Source: Pseudomonas sp. CFBP13508
Lineage (GTDB): Bacteria; Pseudomonadota; Gammaproteobacteria; Pseudomonadales; Pseudomonadaceae
Reading direction: 5' to 3'
NCBI RefSeq assembly: GCF_005233515.1
Contig: NZ_QFZZ01000001.1
Coordinates: 525,320 to 589,319 of the forward strand
Length of the DNA stretch: 64,000 nt
Under the pieces are notes generated by a model, which was not told the origin of the DNA, searched no databases, and saw only the letters and a list, made by a program, of their open reading frames with translations. Of this stretch, positions 11,756 through 20,360 are shown one piece after another; the first letter of the stretch is position 1; the number at the start of each line of letters is the position of its first letter. Both the position numbers and the translations under genes were made by a program.

Positions 11756-12750
11756 AACGCCCAGACCTCGCAGGACTGACCGGCAATCTGCTGGCCCAAT
11801 GCAGCAAGGTCGCGTTCAGCGTGACTCTGGCGCAGAAACACCGGCAGGTCGGCGCTCAACCGGGCGAAATGCCGATCCTGACAAAACGGCCCGGCACCCA
11901 GCGCGCGACCTACTTCGCGCATCACCTGTTCAGCAGACTGTTCAACCACGGCGCGGGCGCGGCGGGCGAGCAATTCAGCGTCGGCCTCGGGCTGCGCATC
12001 GATTTGCAGCGCGCTGAAGCGCAACACATCGGCTGCCGCTTGCAGTGCTGTGTCAGTCGCACCGAGATGGGCGAGGGCGTGCGGTTCATCGCGTTGCGCG
12101 CAATGCTGACGCAGCCCTTCGGCAATCCGTCGTGAAGCGCCATACCAGCAAGCGGCGATACCGATCCCGCCCTGCCAGAACCCCGGCCGGTGCAGATAAT
12201 CACCGGGGTTGCCAATGGCCTGCGCTTCGGCGTTGTCGAACAGCACTTCAACGCTGCCGGTCGCCGCCATGCCCACCGCTTGCCAGCCTTGATCGGTGAT
12301 GGTCACGCCAGGTTGATCGAGTGCGACTGCAACCAATTGCTGCTGACCGTCCGCGTCCCACGCGGTGAGCAAGGCGTGGCTGAGCACCGCAGCGCCAGAG
12401 CACCAGGCCTTGCGCCCGTTCAGCGCCACCATGTGCCCGGCCGGCGTGACTTTCACCCGTGCCTGCGGCGGTTCGGCGGCCCACATGCCCCACGTGCTGC
12501 CGGGCGTTGGCGTACCGCCCAATTGCTCGATGATCGCCAGCGCATCCGTGTGGCCTTCATAGAGTTTGCACAGGCCTAAATCATGTCCGCCGACTTCCGA
12601 AAGACGCTGAAAGCGCTCTAGGGTGTGACCGCTGCCGGGCAACGGCAAGCGGTCGAGGCCGGCCTCGACCATTGCCCGCAGGCAACGGCCGAGGGCATTG
12701 GTGTCGGCGTAATCTGGCGGACGGCGGGCCAGATAATGTTGAAAGTCCAT
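11752..12750 (-). CDS. Acyl-CoA dehydrogenase-like flavoprotein
   Basis: The ~332-residue product has the layout of the acyl-CoA dehydrogenase family, including STWGMWAAE and LNGRKAWCSGA in the middle beta-domain and a helical C-terminal part ending FLRQSHAERDLAALG. It is shorter than typical fatty-acid enzymes (~380) and I cannot place the catalytic Glu, so its chemistry is open. The gene begins 1 base after the glgX stop (TGATATG). An overlapping ATG at 12768 is possible. It ends in a 4-base overlap with the PIG-L gene. The context suggests acyl or amine oxidation in the same pathway as the deacetylase and methyltransferase. Confidence 0.75.
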   Translation of the reverse strand: MDFQHYLARRPPDYADTNALGRCLRAMVEAGLDRLPLPGSGHTLERFQRLSEVGGHDLGLCKLYEGHTDALAIIEQLGGTPTPGSTWGMWAAEPPQARVKVTPAGHMVALNGRKAWCSGAAVLSHALLTAWDADGQQQLVAVALDQPGVTITDQGWQAVGMAATGSVEVLFDNAEAQAIGNPGDYLHRPGFWQGGIGIAACWYGASRRIAEGLRQHCAQRDEPHALAHLGATDTALQAAADVLRFSALQIDAQPEADAELLARRARAVVEQSAEQVMREVGRALGAGPFCQDRHFARLSADLPVFLRQSHAERDLAALGQQIAGQSCEVWAL

Positions 12751-12751
12751 A

Positions 12752-14911
12752 TCAATCTTCTTCGTCACGTTGCAGTTCGAACAACAGCAACGAGCGCCCG
12801 GTCACCGAGTATTCATTGCCGAAGTCGAAGCGTTCCTGGCCGCGAATCGACGGTTGATTGGTGTCGATCATGCAGGTCCAGAAGCCACCGTCCGGCACTT
12901 CCGGCAGGGTGAAGTTGACGATGTCGTGGTGCGCGTTGACCACTAGCAACAGGGTCGCATCGGCACCTTTGCGGCGGATGCCGGTTTCCTGCGCGCGACC
13001 ATCGAGGAGCATGCCCAGGCAGCGATTGTGCGCATCGTGCCAGTGCTCGGTGGTCATCTCGGTAGCGTCCGGTGCCAGCCAGGTCACGTCCTTGACGCCG
13101 ATGTCTTCGTTGTATTCGCCGACCAGGAAGCGTCCGCGACGCAGGATCGGATAAGTCAGGCGCAGCTTGATCAGGCGTTTGACGAACTTGAGCAGGGCCT
13201 TGCCGTCCTCGCTCAGGTCCCAGTTGACCCAACCAATCTCGCTGTCCTGGCAATAGGCGTTGTTGTTGCCGTCCTGGGTGCGGGCGAACTCGTCACCGGC
13301 AACGATCATCGGTGTGCCTTGGGCCAGCAGCAGAGTGGCGAAGAAATTGCGCATCTGCCGATGGCGCAGGGCATTGATTTCCGGATCGTCGGTCGGGCCT
13401 TCGACGCCGTGGTTCCAGGACAGGTTGTTGTTACTGCCGTCCTGGTTGTTCTCGTCGTTGGCTTCGTTGTGCTTGTCGTTGTACGAGACCAGATCGTTGA
13501 GGGTGAAACCGTCGTGGGCGGTGATGAAGTTCACCGACGAATACGGCCGGCGCCCGCGCTGGTTGAACATCTCGCCGGAAGCGGTCATGCGGCTGGCGAA
13601 ATCGGCAAGCTGAGCGTCGTCACCTTTCCAGAACGCACGCACGGTGTCGCGGAACTTGTCGTTCCACTCAACCCAGCCCGGCGGAAAGTTGCCGACCTGA
13701 TAACCGCCGGGGCCGCAGTCCCACGGCTCAGCGATCATTTTCACCTGACGCAGCACCGGGTCCTGACGGCAGGCGACGAGGAAGCTGTGGCGCTCGTCGA
13801 AACCATCGTGGTAGCGGCCAAGAATGGTTGCCAGGTCGAAGCGGAAACCGTCAACGTGCATCTCACTGGCCCAGTAGCGCAGGGAGTCGGTGACCATTTG
13901 CAGCACGCATGGGTGACTCAGGTCCAGGGTGTTACCGGTGCCGGAGTCGTTGATGTAGTAGCGCTTGTCGTCGGGCATCAAGCGGTAGTAGGAGGCGTTG
14001 TCGATACCGCGCATCGACAGGGTCGGGCCTTGCTCGTTGCCTTCGGCGGTGTGGTTGTAGACCACGTCGAGTATGACTTCGAGATTGGCATCGTGCAGAT
14101 GCGCGACCATTTCCTTGAATTCGGCAATCTTGCCACTGGCAAGATAACGCGGGTCCGGGGCGAAGAACGCGATGCTGTTGTAGCCCCAGTAGTTGGTCAT
14201 GCCCTTTTGCAGCAGATGCTGATCGTTGACGAAAGCATGGATCGGCAGCAGTTCGACAGAAGACACGCCGAGCTTGCGAATGTGCTCGAGCACGTCGTCG
14301 ACCATCAGACCGCCGAAAGTGCCACGCAGGTTTTCCGGCACCGACGGGTGCCGCATGCTGATGCCGCGCACATGGGTTTCATAAATGATGGTCTTGTCCC
14401 ACGGCACGCTGACGCGATGGTCGTTGCCCCAGGTGTGCGCCGGGTCGATGACCTTGCACTTGGGGACGAATGGCGCGCTGTCACGCTCGTCGAAACTGAG
14501 GTCGGCGTCGGGGTGGCCGATGGTGTAGCCGAACAGTGCTTCCGACCATTTCAGCTCGCCGACCAACTGCTTGGCGTACGGGTCGATCAGCAGTTTGTTG
14601 TGGTTGAAGCGGTGACCATTGGCCGGGTCATAAGGACCATAAACGCGGTAGCCGTAGATCAAGCCAGGATGCGCATCGGGCAGGTAGCCGTGGTAAATCT
14701 CATCGGTGTATTCCGGCAGCTCGATGCGTTCGAGCTCGACCTCGCCGGCATCGTCGAAAATGCACAGCTCGACCTTGGTGGCGTTGGCGGAAAACAGAGC
14801 AAAGTTCACCCCCAGACCATCCCAGGTCGCACCGAGCGGGAAGGGCAGGCCTTCACGGATTCTCGACGGCTCGGCGTGCGCAGCGGGTTCGGCTTTCTTT
14901 GGACGGGTCAT
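12752..14911 (-). CDS. glgX: Glycogen debranching enzyme GlgX
   Basis: This 719-residue GH13 isoamylase-type enzyme hydrolyses alpha-1,6 branches of glycogen and limit dextrins. The N-terminal module is visible as LGATWDGLGVNFALFSANAT. The active-site regions are FRFDLATILGRY (nucleophile Asp), IAEPWDCGPGGYQVG (acid/base Glu) and FITAHDGFTLNDL. The start at 14911 has CAGGAG 6-11 bases upstream; the longer ORF start is unsupported. It lies downstream of the DUF2934 gene across a 239-base gap that contains a REP doublet, so it may have its own promoter. It releases maltodextrins that MalQ and TreY can use. Confidence 0.95.
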   Translation of the reverse strand: MTRPKKAEPAAHAEPSRIREGLPFPLGATWDGLGVNFALFSANATKVELCIFDDAGEVELERIELPEYTDEIYHGYLPDAHPGLIYGYRVYGPYDPANGHRFNHNKLLIDPYAKQLVGELKWSEALFGYTIGHPDADLSFDERDSAPFVPKCKVIDPAHTWGNDHRVSVPWDKTIIYETHVRGISMRHPSVPENLRGTFGGLMVDDVLEHIRKLGVSSVELLPIHAFVNDQHLLQKGMTNYWGYNSIAFFAPDPRYLASGKIAEFKEMVAHLHDANLEVILDVVYNHTAEGNEQGPTLSMRGIDNASYYRLMPDDKRYYINDSGTGNTLDLSHPCVLQMVTDSLRYWASEMHVDGFRFDLATILGRYHDGFDERHSFLVACRQDPVLRQVKMIAEPWDCGPGGYQVGNFPPGWVEWNDKFRDTVRAFWKGDDAQLADFASRMTASGEMFNQRGRRPYSSVNFITAHDGFTLNDLVSYNDKHNEANDENNQDGSNNNLSWNHGVEGPTDDPEINALRHRQMRNFFATLLLAQGTPMIVAGDEFARTQDGNNNAYCQDSEIGWVNWDLSEDGKALLKFVKRLIKLRLTYPILRRGRFLVGEYNEDIGVKDVTWLAPDATEMTTEHWHDAHNRCLGMLLDGRAQETGIRRKGADATLLLVVNAHHDIVNFTLPEVPDGGFWTCMIDTNQPSIRGQERFDFGNEYSVTGRSLLLFELQRDEED

Positions 14912-14959
14912 GATTGCTCCTGCAAAAAAACGGGACAGTTCGGGCAATGAGATTTCCTG

Positions 14960-15047
14960 GTGGGAGCGAGCCTGCTCGCGAAAGCGTCGGTACATTCGAC
15001 ATTTTCACCAACTGACCTAGCGCTTTCGCGAGCAGGCTCGCTCCCAC
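14960..15047. repeat. REP doublet (inverted pair)
   Basis: This copy of the inverted pair seen at 6271 sits just upstream of the glgX ribosome binding site, between glgX and the DUF2934 gene on the same strand. A hairpin here could attenuate or process the long glgA-to-glgX transcript. Confidence 0.9.
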
Positions 15048-15100
15048 AGGGTTGTGTGTTTTTCCCAATAAGGGACTTTCTTCAGGGCGCAAGAACCCCT

Positions 15101-15124
15101 TGTGGCGAGCATGCTCGCCACACA
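15101..15124. repeat. Short palindrome related to the REP family
   Basis: TGTGGCGAGCATGCTCGCCACA is a near-perfect palindrome close in sequence to one half of the REP doublet. It lies 27 bases beyond the stop of the DUF2934 gene and may form a terminator-like hairpin, although no T-run follows. Confidence 0.6.
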
Positions 15125-15150
15125 GTCATTCAGTTCAAAAATGGATCGGG

Positions 15151-15489
15151 TCAGTTCGCCGGAGGCTTCTTCGCTGCTCGCGGCTTTTTCTCGGCAGCCT
15201 TTTCGCCCGGCGGGACTACTTTAGGCGTGGCCGCTGGCTTGGCCTTCGCTGCCGGTTTGGCTTTCGCGGCAGCCGGTGTCTTGCCGTCGGTGCTCTTCGC
15301 TGCTGCCGTTGTGGTCTTGCCAGCAACCTTGCTGCCAGCCGCTTTCGGTGGCTTCTTGGGTGCCAGCGCTTCGGCCTCGGCCAGCTTGCGCGCCATTTCC
15401 CAATGACGTTCTTCGTGGCCTTCAGGTTTCCCTTCCGATTCCCAAATCTGATAGGCGAATTCGCGAATGCGTTTATCGTCGGTGCTCAT
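15151..15489 (-). CDS. DUF2934 protein with Lys/Ala/Pro-rich tail
   Basis: The 112-residue product has two parts. Residues 1-40 match DUF2934 (RIREFAYQIWESEGKPEGH then HWEMARKLAE). Residues 41-112 are low-complexity and strongly basic, with repeated KPAAKAK and AAKKPPAN, resembling the tails of AlgP-type or histone H1-like bacterial proteins. The function is unknown; the tail could bind nucleic acid or polyanions. The ribosome binding site AGGAG lies before ATG 15489. It sits between treY and glgX, a position I also recall for P. aeruginosa, so it is probably tied to trehalose/glycogen metabolism. Confidence 0.8.
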   Translation of the reverse strand: MSTDDKRIREFAYQIWESEGKPEGHEERHWEMARKLAEAEALAPKKPPKAAGSKVAGKTTTAAAKSTDGKTPAAAKAKPAAKAKPAATPKVVPPGEKAAEKKPRAAKKPPAN

Positions 15490-15510
15490 CGCAATGCTCC
15501 TGAACTGAAC

Positions 15511-18285
15511 TCATGCTTGTGTTAAGTGTTGGATAAAGAGATTGACCGGGACATCCCCCAGCGCTTCGCTGACATTCAGCTCCCTGTTTGCTGTGACTAC
15601 GCTGCTGGCAAAAAGTCCCTTCGGGTTTGTATCCGCACCGGCAGACGGTAGAACCACCCGCGTATCGCCCCAGTGCAGCGCATCGACCTGCGGCACGGCA
15701 CTGTTTTCCAGCAACGTTGCGCAGCGCACCGGCACCACCACAATGGCCCGCACGCCCTCGTGTTCACGCGCGAATGCCAGCACGTTGTGCGCCTGGCTGC
15801 CCAGCACTTCCAATGGCTGGTAATCACCACGACGGAACAGCTCGCTGTGTTCCTTGCGCAGGTTCAACACCTCACTGATCAGCGCCTGTTTGATGCGCCC
15901 GTCACGCCAGTCCTTGAGCAGTTCGGTACCCGGCACGGATGCCTGCAACGCTTGCTCGCGGGCGGCGTAATCCACCGGGCGGCGGTTGTCCGGATCGACC
16001 AGACTGAAATCCCAGTACTCGTTGCCCTGGTACAGATCCGGCACACCCGGCACGGTCATGCGCAGCAAGGTTTGCGCCAGCCCGTTGAGCGCGCCGGCAG
16101 CGGCGATGCTGTTGACGGTCTTGCTCAGCGCCGCACGCAGCAACTCGCCTTCTTCACCGGTCAGGAGTTTTTCCGTGAAAGCCTGTGCTGCGTTTTCATA
16201 AGCTTCGTTCGGCGCGCTCCAGCTGCTTTGCAGCTTGGCTTCACGCAGGGCTTTCTGCTGCCATTGCCAGATGCGCTTGGCGTAATCGGCGAAACCGGCC
16301 TTGTCGTCGTCCCGCAGATCCAGCGGCCAGCTACCGAGCAACGCTTGGTACAGAATCAGTTCGTCACCAGCGGAAGGCGCGTCATCTTCGATACGTACCG
16401 GGCGGGCGAGGGCGCGCCACAGTTCAACCTGATCGGCGTACCAATGGCTGCGTTCACTGAGAACGGCCAGCCGTGCGCGAGTGTCTTCGCCCCGCTTGTG
16501 GTCGTGGGTCGCGGTGGCCAGCAGATTGTCGGGAAACTCCGCCATGCGCCGCTGATTGACCTCATGAAACTCGCTGACCGGCGCGCTGAATTGCTCGGTG
16601 TTGTAACCGACATCATTGCGCGACAGCAGCACCGCCGAGCGATACAGCGCGGTGTCTTCCACGGCTTTGGCAGCTGCCGGCGAAGTCAGTTGCTGGAAAC
16701 GCACGCAGGCATGCTTGAGGATCTTGCGCGAGCGCCCCCGTGGCTTGCGGCGCCAAGGCGTGCCGCCGAGCCAGCTGGCGACCGAGTCGAGCACTGGCCA
16801 ATCGGCTTCGCTGAGGGTTTGCCGCGCACCGTCCATGGCGTGCTGGAAAATCGCTTCGTCCGGCTCGGAACGGCCCATGGCGCTGATGTAAGTGCGATAA
16901 ACCGGGAAGTGCACGATCAACGCGTGGAGCACGCGGCGAATCGCGCCCAAGGTCAGGTCGCGGGTCATCAGGTCATCCCGCGCGACTTGATGCAGGGCCT
17001 GAGCGACACTTTCGAAGTCGCTGGCCAGCGAGCCGTTGAGGATCTGCTGGCGGGCCAGTTGCGCTTCTTCCATGAACGCAGCCGGGCGCTCGGTGCGGCG
17101 CTGCCAGAGTTCGCCGAGCACATGTTCGCCGTCCGGGTCGTGTTGCAGCAGCGACAGCTGATTCATGAATTCGTAGCCGGTGGTGCCGTCGACGCTCCAG
17201 TCGCGGCGCAGGGTTTCGCCCTCACCAAGGATCTTTTCGACATAGATGGGCAGATGACGTCCCGGTGCCAAGTGATCGAGACGCCGACGCAGTTTGCGGC
17301 AGTAACCACGCGGATCGGCGAGGCCGTCGATGTGGTCGATGCGCAAGCCGTCGACCAGACCTTCTTCGACTAATTGGAAGATTTTGCCGTGGGTCGCTTC
17401 GAACACCGCCGGACGCTCGACGCGCAGGCCGCCAAGCTCGTTGATGTCGAAGAAGCGCCGCCAGTTGATGTCGTCCGCCGCCGTGCGCCAACTGGCCAGG
17501 CGATAGCTTTGCCGTTCCAGCAGTTCGTGAAGCTTGTGAAAGCCTTCCTCGGTGGTGGAATCGTACTGTGCGAGGCTGCCTTCGATAGTCGCCAGAACAC
17601 GCGGATCGCTCGCCAGCTCGCGCAGCTCCTGCTTGAGCGGCATCGCCAGCGAATGTGCGTCGGTCTGGTAGCTGAGTGTGCTGAAGCGATCTGCCAGAGA
17701 TTTCAGCGTGTCGTCGGACTTGAGCAGTTCGCCATAGTTGTTCGGGCAGATCGGGAAGTGGTGGTCGTAATGTTCGACATAGAAACTGCCAGTCTGCGCA
17801 TTGAACTTGAGCTTGAGCGTACCTTCCTGCAACGCCACGCCGTAGTCGCTACCAAGAAACGGCAACAACAACTGACCTTCCATCAACGGATCGGGCGAGT
17901 GCCACTGAATGTCGAAGAACTCGCCGTACGGGCTCAGGCGTCCCCATTCCAGCAGGTCAAGCCACCACGGGTTGTCGTTGCCGCCGACGGCCATGTGGTT
18001 GGAAACGATGTCGAGGATCAGGCCCATGTTGTGTTCGCGCAGGGTGCTGACCAGTTGGCGCAATGCCGGCTCGCCGCCCAGCTCAGGGTTGACCTGGGTC
18101 GGGTCGACCACGTCGTAGCCATGCATGGAACCGGCGCGGGCTGCCAGCAGGGGCGAGGCATAGATATGGCTGATGCCGAGTCGGGCAAAGTACGGCACCA
18201 GTGGCACCGCTTGTTCGAGGGTAAAACCTTTATGAAACTGCAGGCGCAAGGTGGCGCGCAGTGGCTGGATTTGCTGTTGGTTCAT
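15511..18285 (-). CDS. treY: Malto-oligosyltrehalose synthase TreY
   Basis: The 924-residue GH13 enzyme converts the reducing-end alpha-1,4 bond of maltodextrin into the alpha,alpha-1,1 bond of trehalose. Family features include ATLRLQFHKGFT at the start, GSMHGYDVVDPTQVNPELGG, LDIVSNHMAVGG, DGLRIDHIDGLADP with the nucleophile Asp, and the C-terminal MTVPGVPDLYQGNEYWDF. The length is typical. The ATG at 18285 overlaps the malQ stop as ATGA, indicating coupled translation. It works with TreZ, encoded two genes upstream, to release trehalose. Confidence 0.96.
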   Translation of the reverse strand: MNQQQIQPLRATLRLQFHKGFTLEQAVPLVPYFARLGISHIYASPLLAARAGSMHGYDVVDPTQVNPELGGEPALRQLVSTLREHNMGLILDIVSNHMAVGGNDNPWWLDLLEWGRLSPYGEFFDIQWHSPDPLMEGQLLLPFLGSDYGVALQEGTLKLKFNAQTGSFYVEHYDHHFPICPNNYGELLKSDDTLKSLADRFSTLSYQTDAHSLAMPLKQELRELASDPRVLATIEGSLAQYDSTTEEGFHKLHELLERQSYRLASWRTAADDINWRRFFDINELGGLRVERPAVFEATHGKIFQLVEEGLVDGLRIDHIDGLADPRGYCRKLRRRLDHLAPGRHLPIYVEKILGEGETLRRDWSVDGTTGYEFMNQLSLLQHDPDGEHVLGELWQRRTERPAAFMEEAQLARQQILNGSLASDFESVAQALHQVARDDLMTRDLTLGAIRRVLHALIVHFPVYRTYISAMGRSEPDEAIFQHAMDGARQTLSEADWPVLDSVASWLGGTPWRRKPRGRSRKILKHACVRFQQLTSPAAAKAVEDTALYRSAVLLSRNDVGYNTEQFSAPVSEFHEVNQRRMAEFPDNLLATATHDHKRGEDTRARLAVLSERSHWYADQVELWRALARPVRIEDDAPSAGDELILYQALLGSWPLDLRDDDKAGFADYAKRIWQWQQKALREAKLQSSWSAPNEAYENAAQAFTEKLLTGEEGELLRAALSKTVNSIAAAGALNGLAQTLLRMTVPGVPDLYQGNEYWDFSLVDPDNRRPVDYAAREQALQASVPGTELLKDWRDGRIKQALISEVLNLRKEHSELFRRGDYQPLEVLGSQAHNVLAFAREHEGVRAIVVVPVRCATLLENSAVPQVDALHWGDTRVVLPSAGADTNPKGLFASSVVTANRELNVSEALGDVPVNLFIQHLTQA

Positions 18286-20360
18286 TGGTCACGCTCAGAG
18301 GCTTGAAGGCGCGCGCAGGCCAGCAGTTCCAGGCGGCGGGCGGCATCGGGGCCGTCCAGCAACGCTTCGCTGGGACCGGGTAAACGTCGCGACCAGTTCG
18401 GATGTGAATCGGTGGTGCCAGGCAGATTCGGCTGCTCGTCGATACCCAGGGCATCTTCCAGCGGCAGCAGCACCAGCGGCGCGCGGGTGTGGCCGAGAAA
18501 ACGCACACTGGCATCGACCACTTGATCGGCTTCGTGGGACTCTTCGCGGAAGTTCTGCGGATCCTGGCGCAGCGCATCGCGCAGGCCTTCGCGTTCACGC
18601 TCACGATGCCGACGCCAGTCGATTTCGCCGTTGGCATCGACCAGACCGAGGCGTGCATTCCAGTCGATGTCACGACCATGCCACCAACCATTAAGTGTCG
18701 GCAGGTCATGGGTGCTGGTGGTCGCCAGGGCATCATCCGGCCAGTCGAGAATCGGTTTGAAGCGGGTGTTGTCCTGTTCGAACAACAATACGCGCATGCC
18801 CAGAATCGAACGCGCGGCGAGTTTTTCCCGCAGGCCTTCCGGTACCGTGCCGAGGTCTTCACCGAGCACAATGGCCTGATGCCGATGGGATTCCAGGGTC
18901 AGCAGGCGCAACATGTCGTCGAACGGGTAATACAGATAGGCGCCATCGGCCGGAGCGGCGCCGTTGGGAATCACCCACAGGCGTTGCAGGCCCATGACAT
19001 GGTCGATGCGCAAGCCACCGGCGTGGGCGAAGTTGGCGCGCAGCATGTCGATGAAGGCACGGAAACCGTTGCGGATCAGCCCTTCCGGCGAGAACGCGGA
19101 AATGCCCCAGCCCTGGCCGCTGCGATTGAGGATATCCGGCGGTGCGCCTACGGTCAGCGAGGCGAGCAATTCGTCCTGGAAACTCCAGGCCTGACTGCCA
19201 GCACCGTCAGCACCGACGGCGAGGTCGGCGATCAGACCGATGCCCATGCCGGCACTGCGCGCGGCAGTCTGTGCGCGCTCAAGGCAGCGATGGATCAGCC
19301 ATTGGCAGAAGGCGAAATAGCCGATGCGCTCGGCGTATTCCTCGGCAAACGCGCCCAGCGCCGCGCCGCGCGGGTCGTGCCAGTGCTCCGGCCATTCGCG
19401 CCAGTCGAGGCTTTCGCCACGGGCGGCGCGCATTTCCTGAATGGCTTCAAAGCGGCAATGGTTTTCCAGCGCTTCGCCACCGGCATGGCGGAAACTGGCG
19501 AAGTCGGCGTGCAGCGGATGCTCACCAGCAACGAAGCCGTCATATAAAGCTTGCAGCAGTTTCTGCTTGGCTTCGGCAGCGGTCGGCCAGTCGATCAGCT
19601 TGAGATTTTCCAGCTGCTCGAACTGCGCGGCCAGGCCACTGGCATCAATTGCATCACGCAACGCGCGTTCGCCGAGAATGCTCCCCGGCGCGGCATACAG
19701 TGAATTGAGAAACAAACGGCTGGACGGCGAATAAGGGCTGTAGCGGCCATTGTCTGCGCTGAACATCGCGTGCATCGGACTGATCGCCAGCGCATCGGCG
19801 CCACGTTCGCCCGCGACACGAACCAGTTCCTCCAGCGCCTGGGTGTCGCCAAAACCACCGTCACCCGGACGGCGCAGCGAATACAACTGGGCGCTCAGAC
19901 CCCAGGCGCGCGGGATCGGGCTATCGACCGCATCGGCGACGCTGAAGCAGCGTTCAGGCGCCACGGCGAGCGTGAAATACTGATCGGCGATATGCACTTG
20001 CTGGTAACCGACCGGAACCAAGCCGGGCAACATGGCTTCGTTGTCCAGCTTCAGGTTCATCTGCGAGCCGTCTTCAAGATGGATTTCGCAGGGGGTTTCC
20101 GGTGAGAAATAGCGACTAAGGTCGAGGGCGACGCCCACGTCGCAGGTCAGCAGGGGTGGCAAATGGCGGTCTTGCTGGACTTCTTGCAATTCCAGCAGGC
20201 TGGCATCGATTTCTTGCGCGGTGCTGGCGGGGTGGCCGAGTCCGATCAGGACATTGCGCAACACAGCAGGAGCGACTTTTTGCTGACGCCCGTTGGCGTC
20301 GATCCAGTCGACGGCAAGGCCGGCTCGACTGGCGAGTATTTCCAGTTGCGCATCGCTCAT
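18282..20360 (-). CDS. malQ: 4-alpha-glucanotransferase MalQ (amylomaltase)
   Basis: The 692-residue GH77 enzyme transfers maltodextrin segments between chains. Visible motifs are PSSRLFLNSLYAAP, GLIADLAVGADGAGSQAW, LRIDHVMGLQRLWVIP (catalytic Asp), IVLGEDLGTVPEGLREKL (catalytic Glu region) and TTSTHDLPTLNGWW. The N-terminal ~130 residues form the extra module seen in E. coli-type MalQ. The ATG at 20360 overlaps the treZ stop as ATGA. The longer ORF that reaches 20480 would run inside treZ and is not supported. Confidence 0.95.
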   Translation of the reverse strand: MSDAQLEILASRAGLAVDWIDANGRQQKVAPAVLRNVLIGLGHPASTAQEIDASLLELQEVQQDRHLPPLLTCDVGVALDLSRYFSPETPCEIHLEDGSQMNLKLDNEAMLPGLVPVGYQQVHIADQYFTLAVAPERCFSVADAVDSPIPRAWGLSAQLYSLRRPGDGGFGDTQALEELVRVAGERGADALAISPMHAMFSADNGRYSPYSPSSRLFLNSLYAAPGSILGERALRDAIDASGLAAQFEQLENLKLIDWPTAAEAKQKLLQALYDGFVAGEHPLHADFASFRHAGGEALENHCRFEAIQEMRAARGESLDWREWPEHWHDPRGAALGAFAEEYAERIGYFAFCQWLIHRCLERAQTAARSAGMGIGLIADLAVGADGAGSQAWSFQDELLASLTVGAPPDILNRSGQGWGISAFSPEGLIRNGFRAFIDMLRANFAHAGGLRIDHVMGLQRLWVIPNGAAPADGAYLYYPFDDMLRLLTLESHRHQAIVLGEDLGTVPEGLREKLAARSILGMRVLLFEQDNTRFKPILDWPDDALATTSTHDLPTLNGWWHGRDIDWNARLGLVDANGEIDWRRHREREREGLRDALRQDPQNFREESHEADQVVDASVRFLGHTRAPLVLLPLEDALGIDEQPNLPGTTDSHPNWSRRLPGPSEALLDGPDAARRLELLACARLQASERDQ

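Noticed and set aside
13028..14950. Long plus-strand ORF of 640 residues opposite glgX
   Set aside because: It is the antisense shadow of a high-GC gene with clear GH13 motifs; the antisense product has no domain and no binding site. The same applies to 15673-17373, 20717-22153, 22150-23787 and 52189-53748.
15101..15124. Rho-independent terminator of the DUF2934 gene
   Set aside because: The palindrome is strong but no T-run follows on the minus strand.
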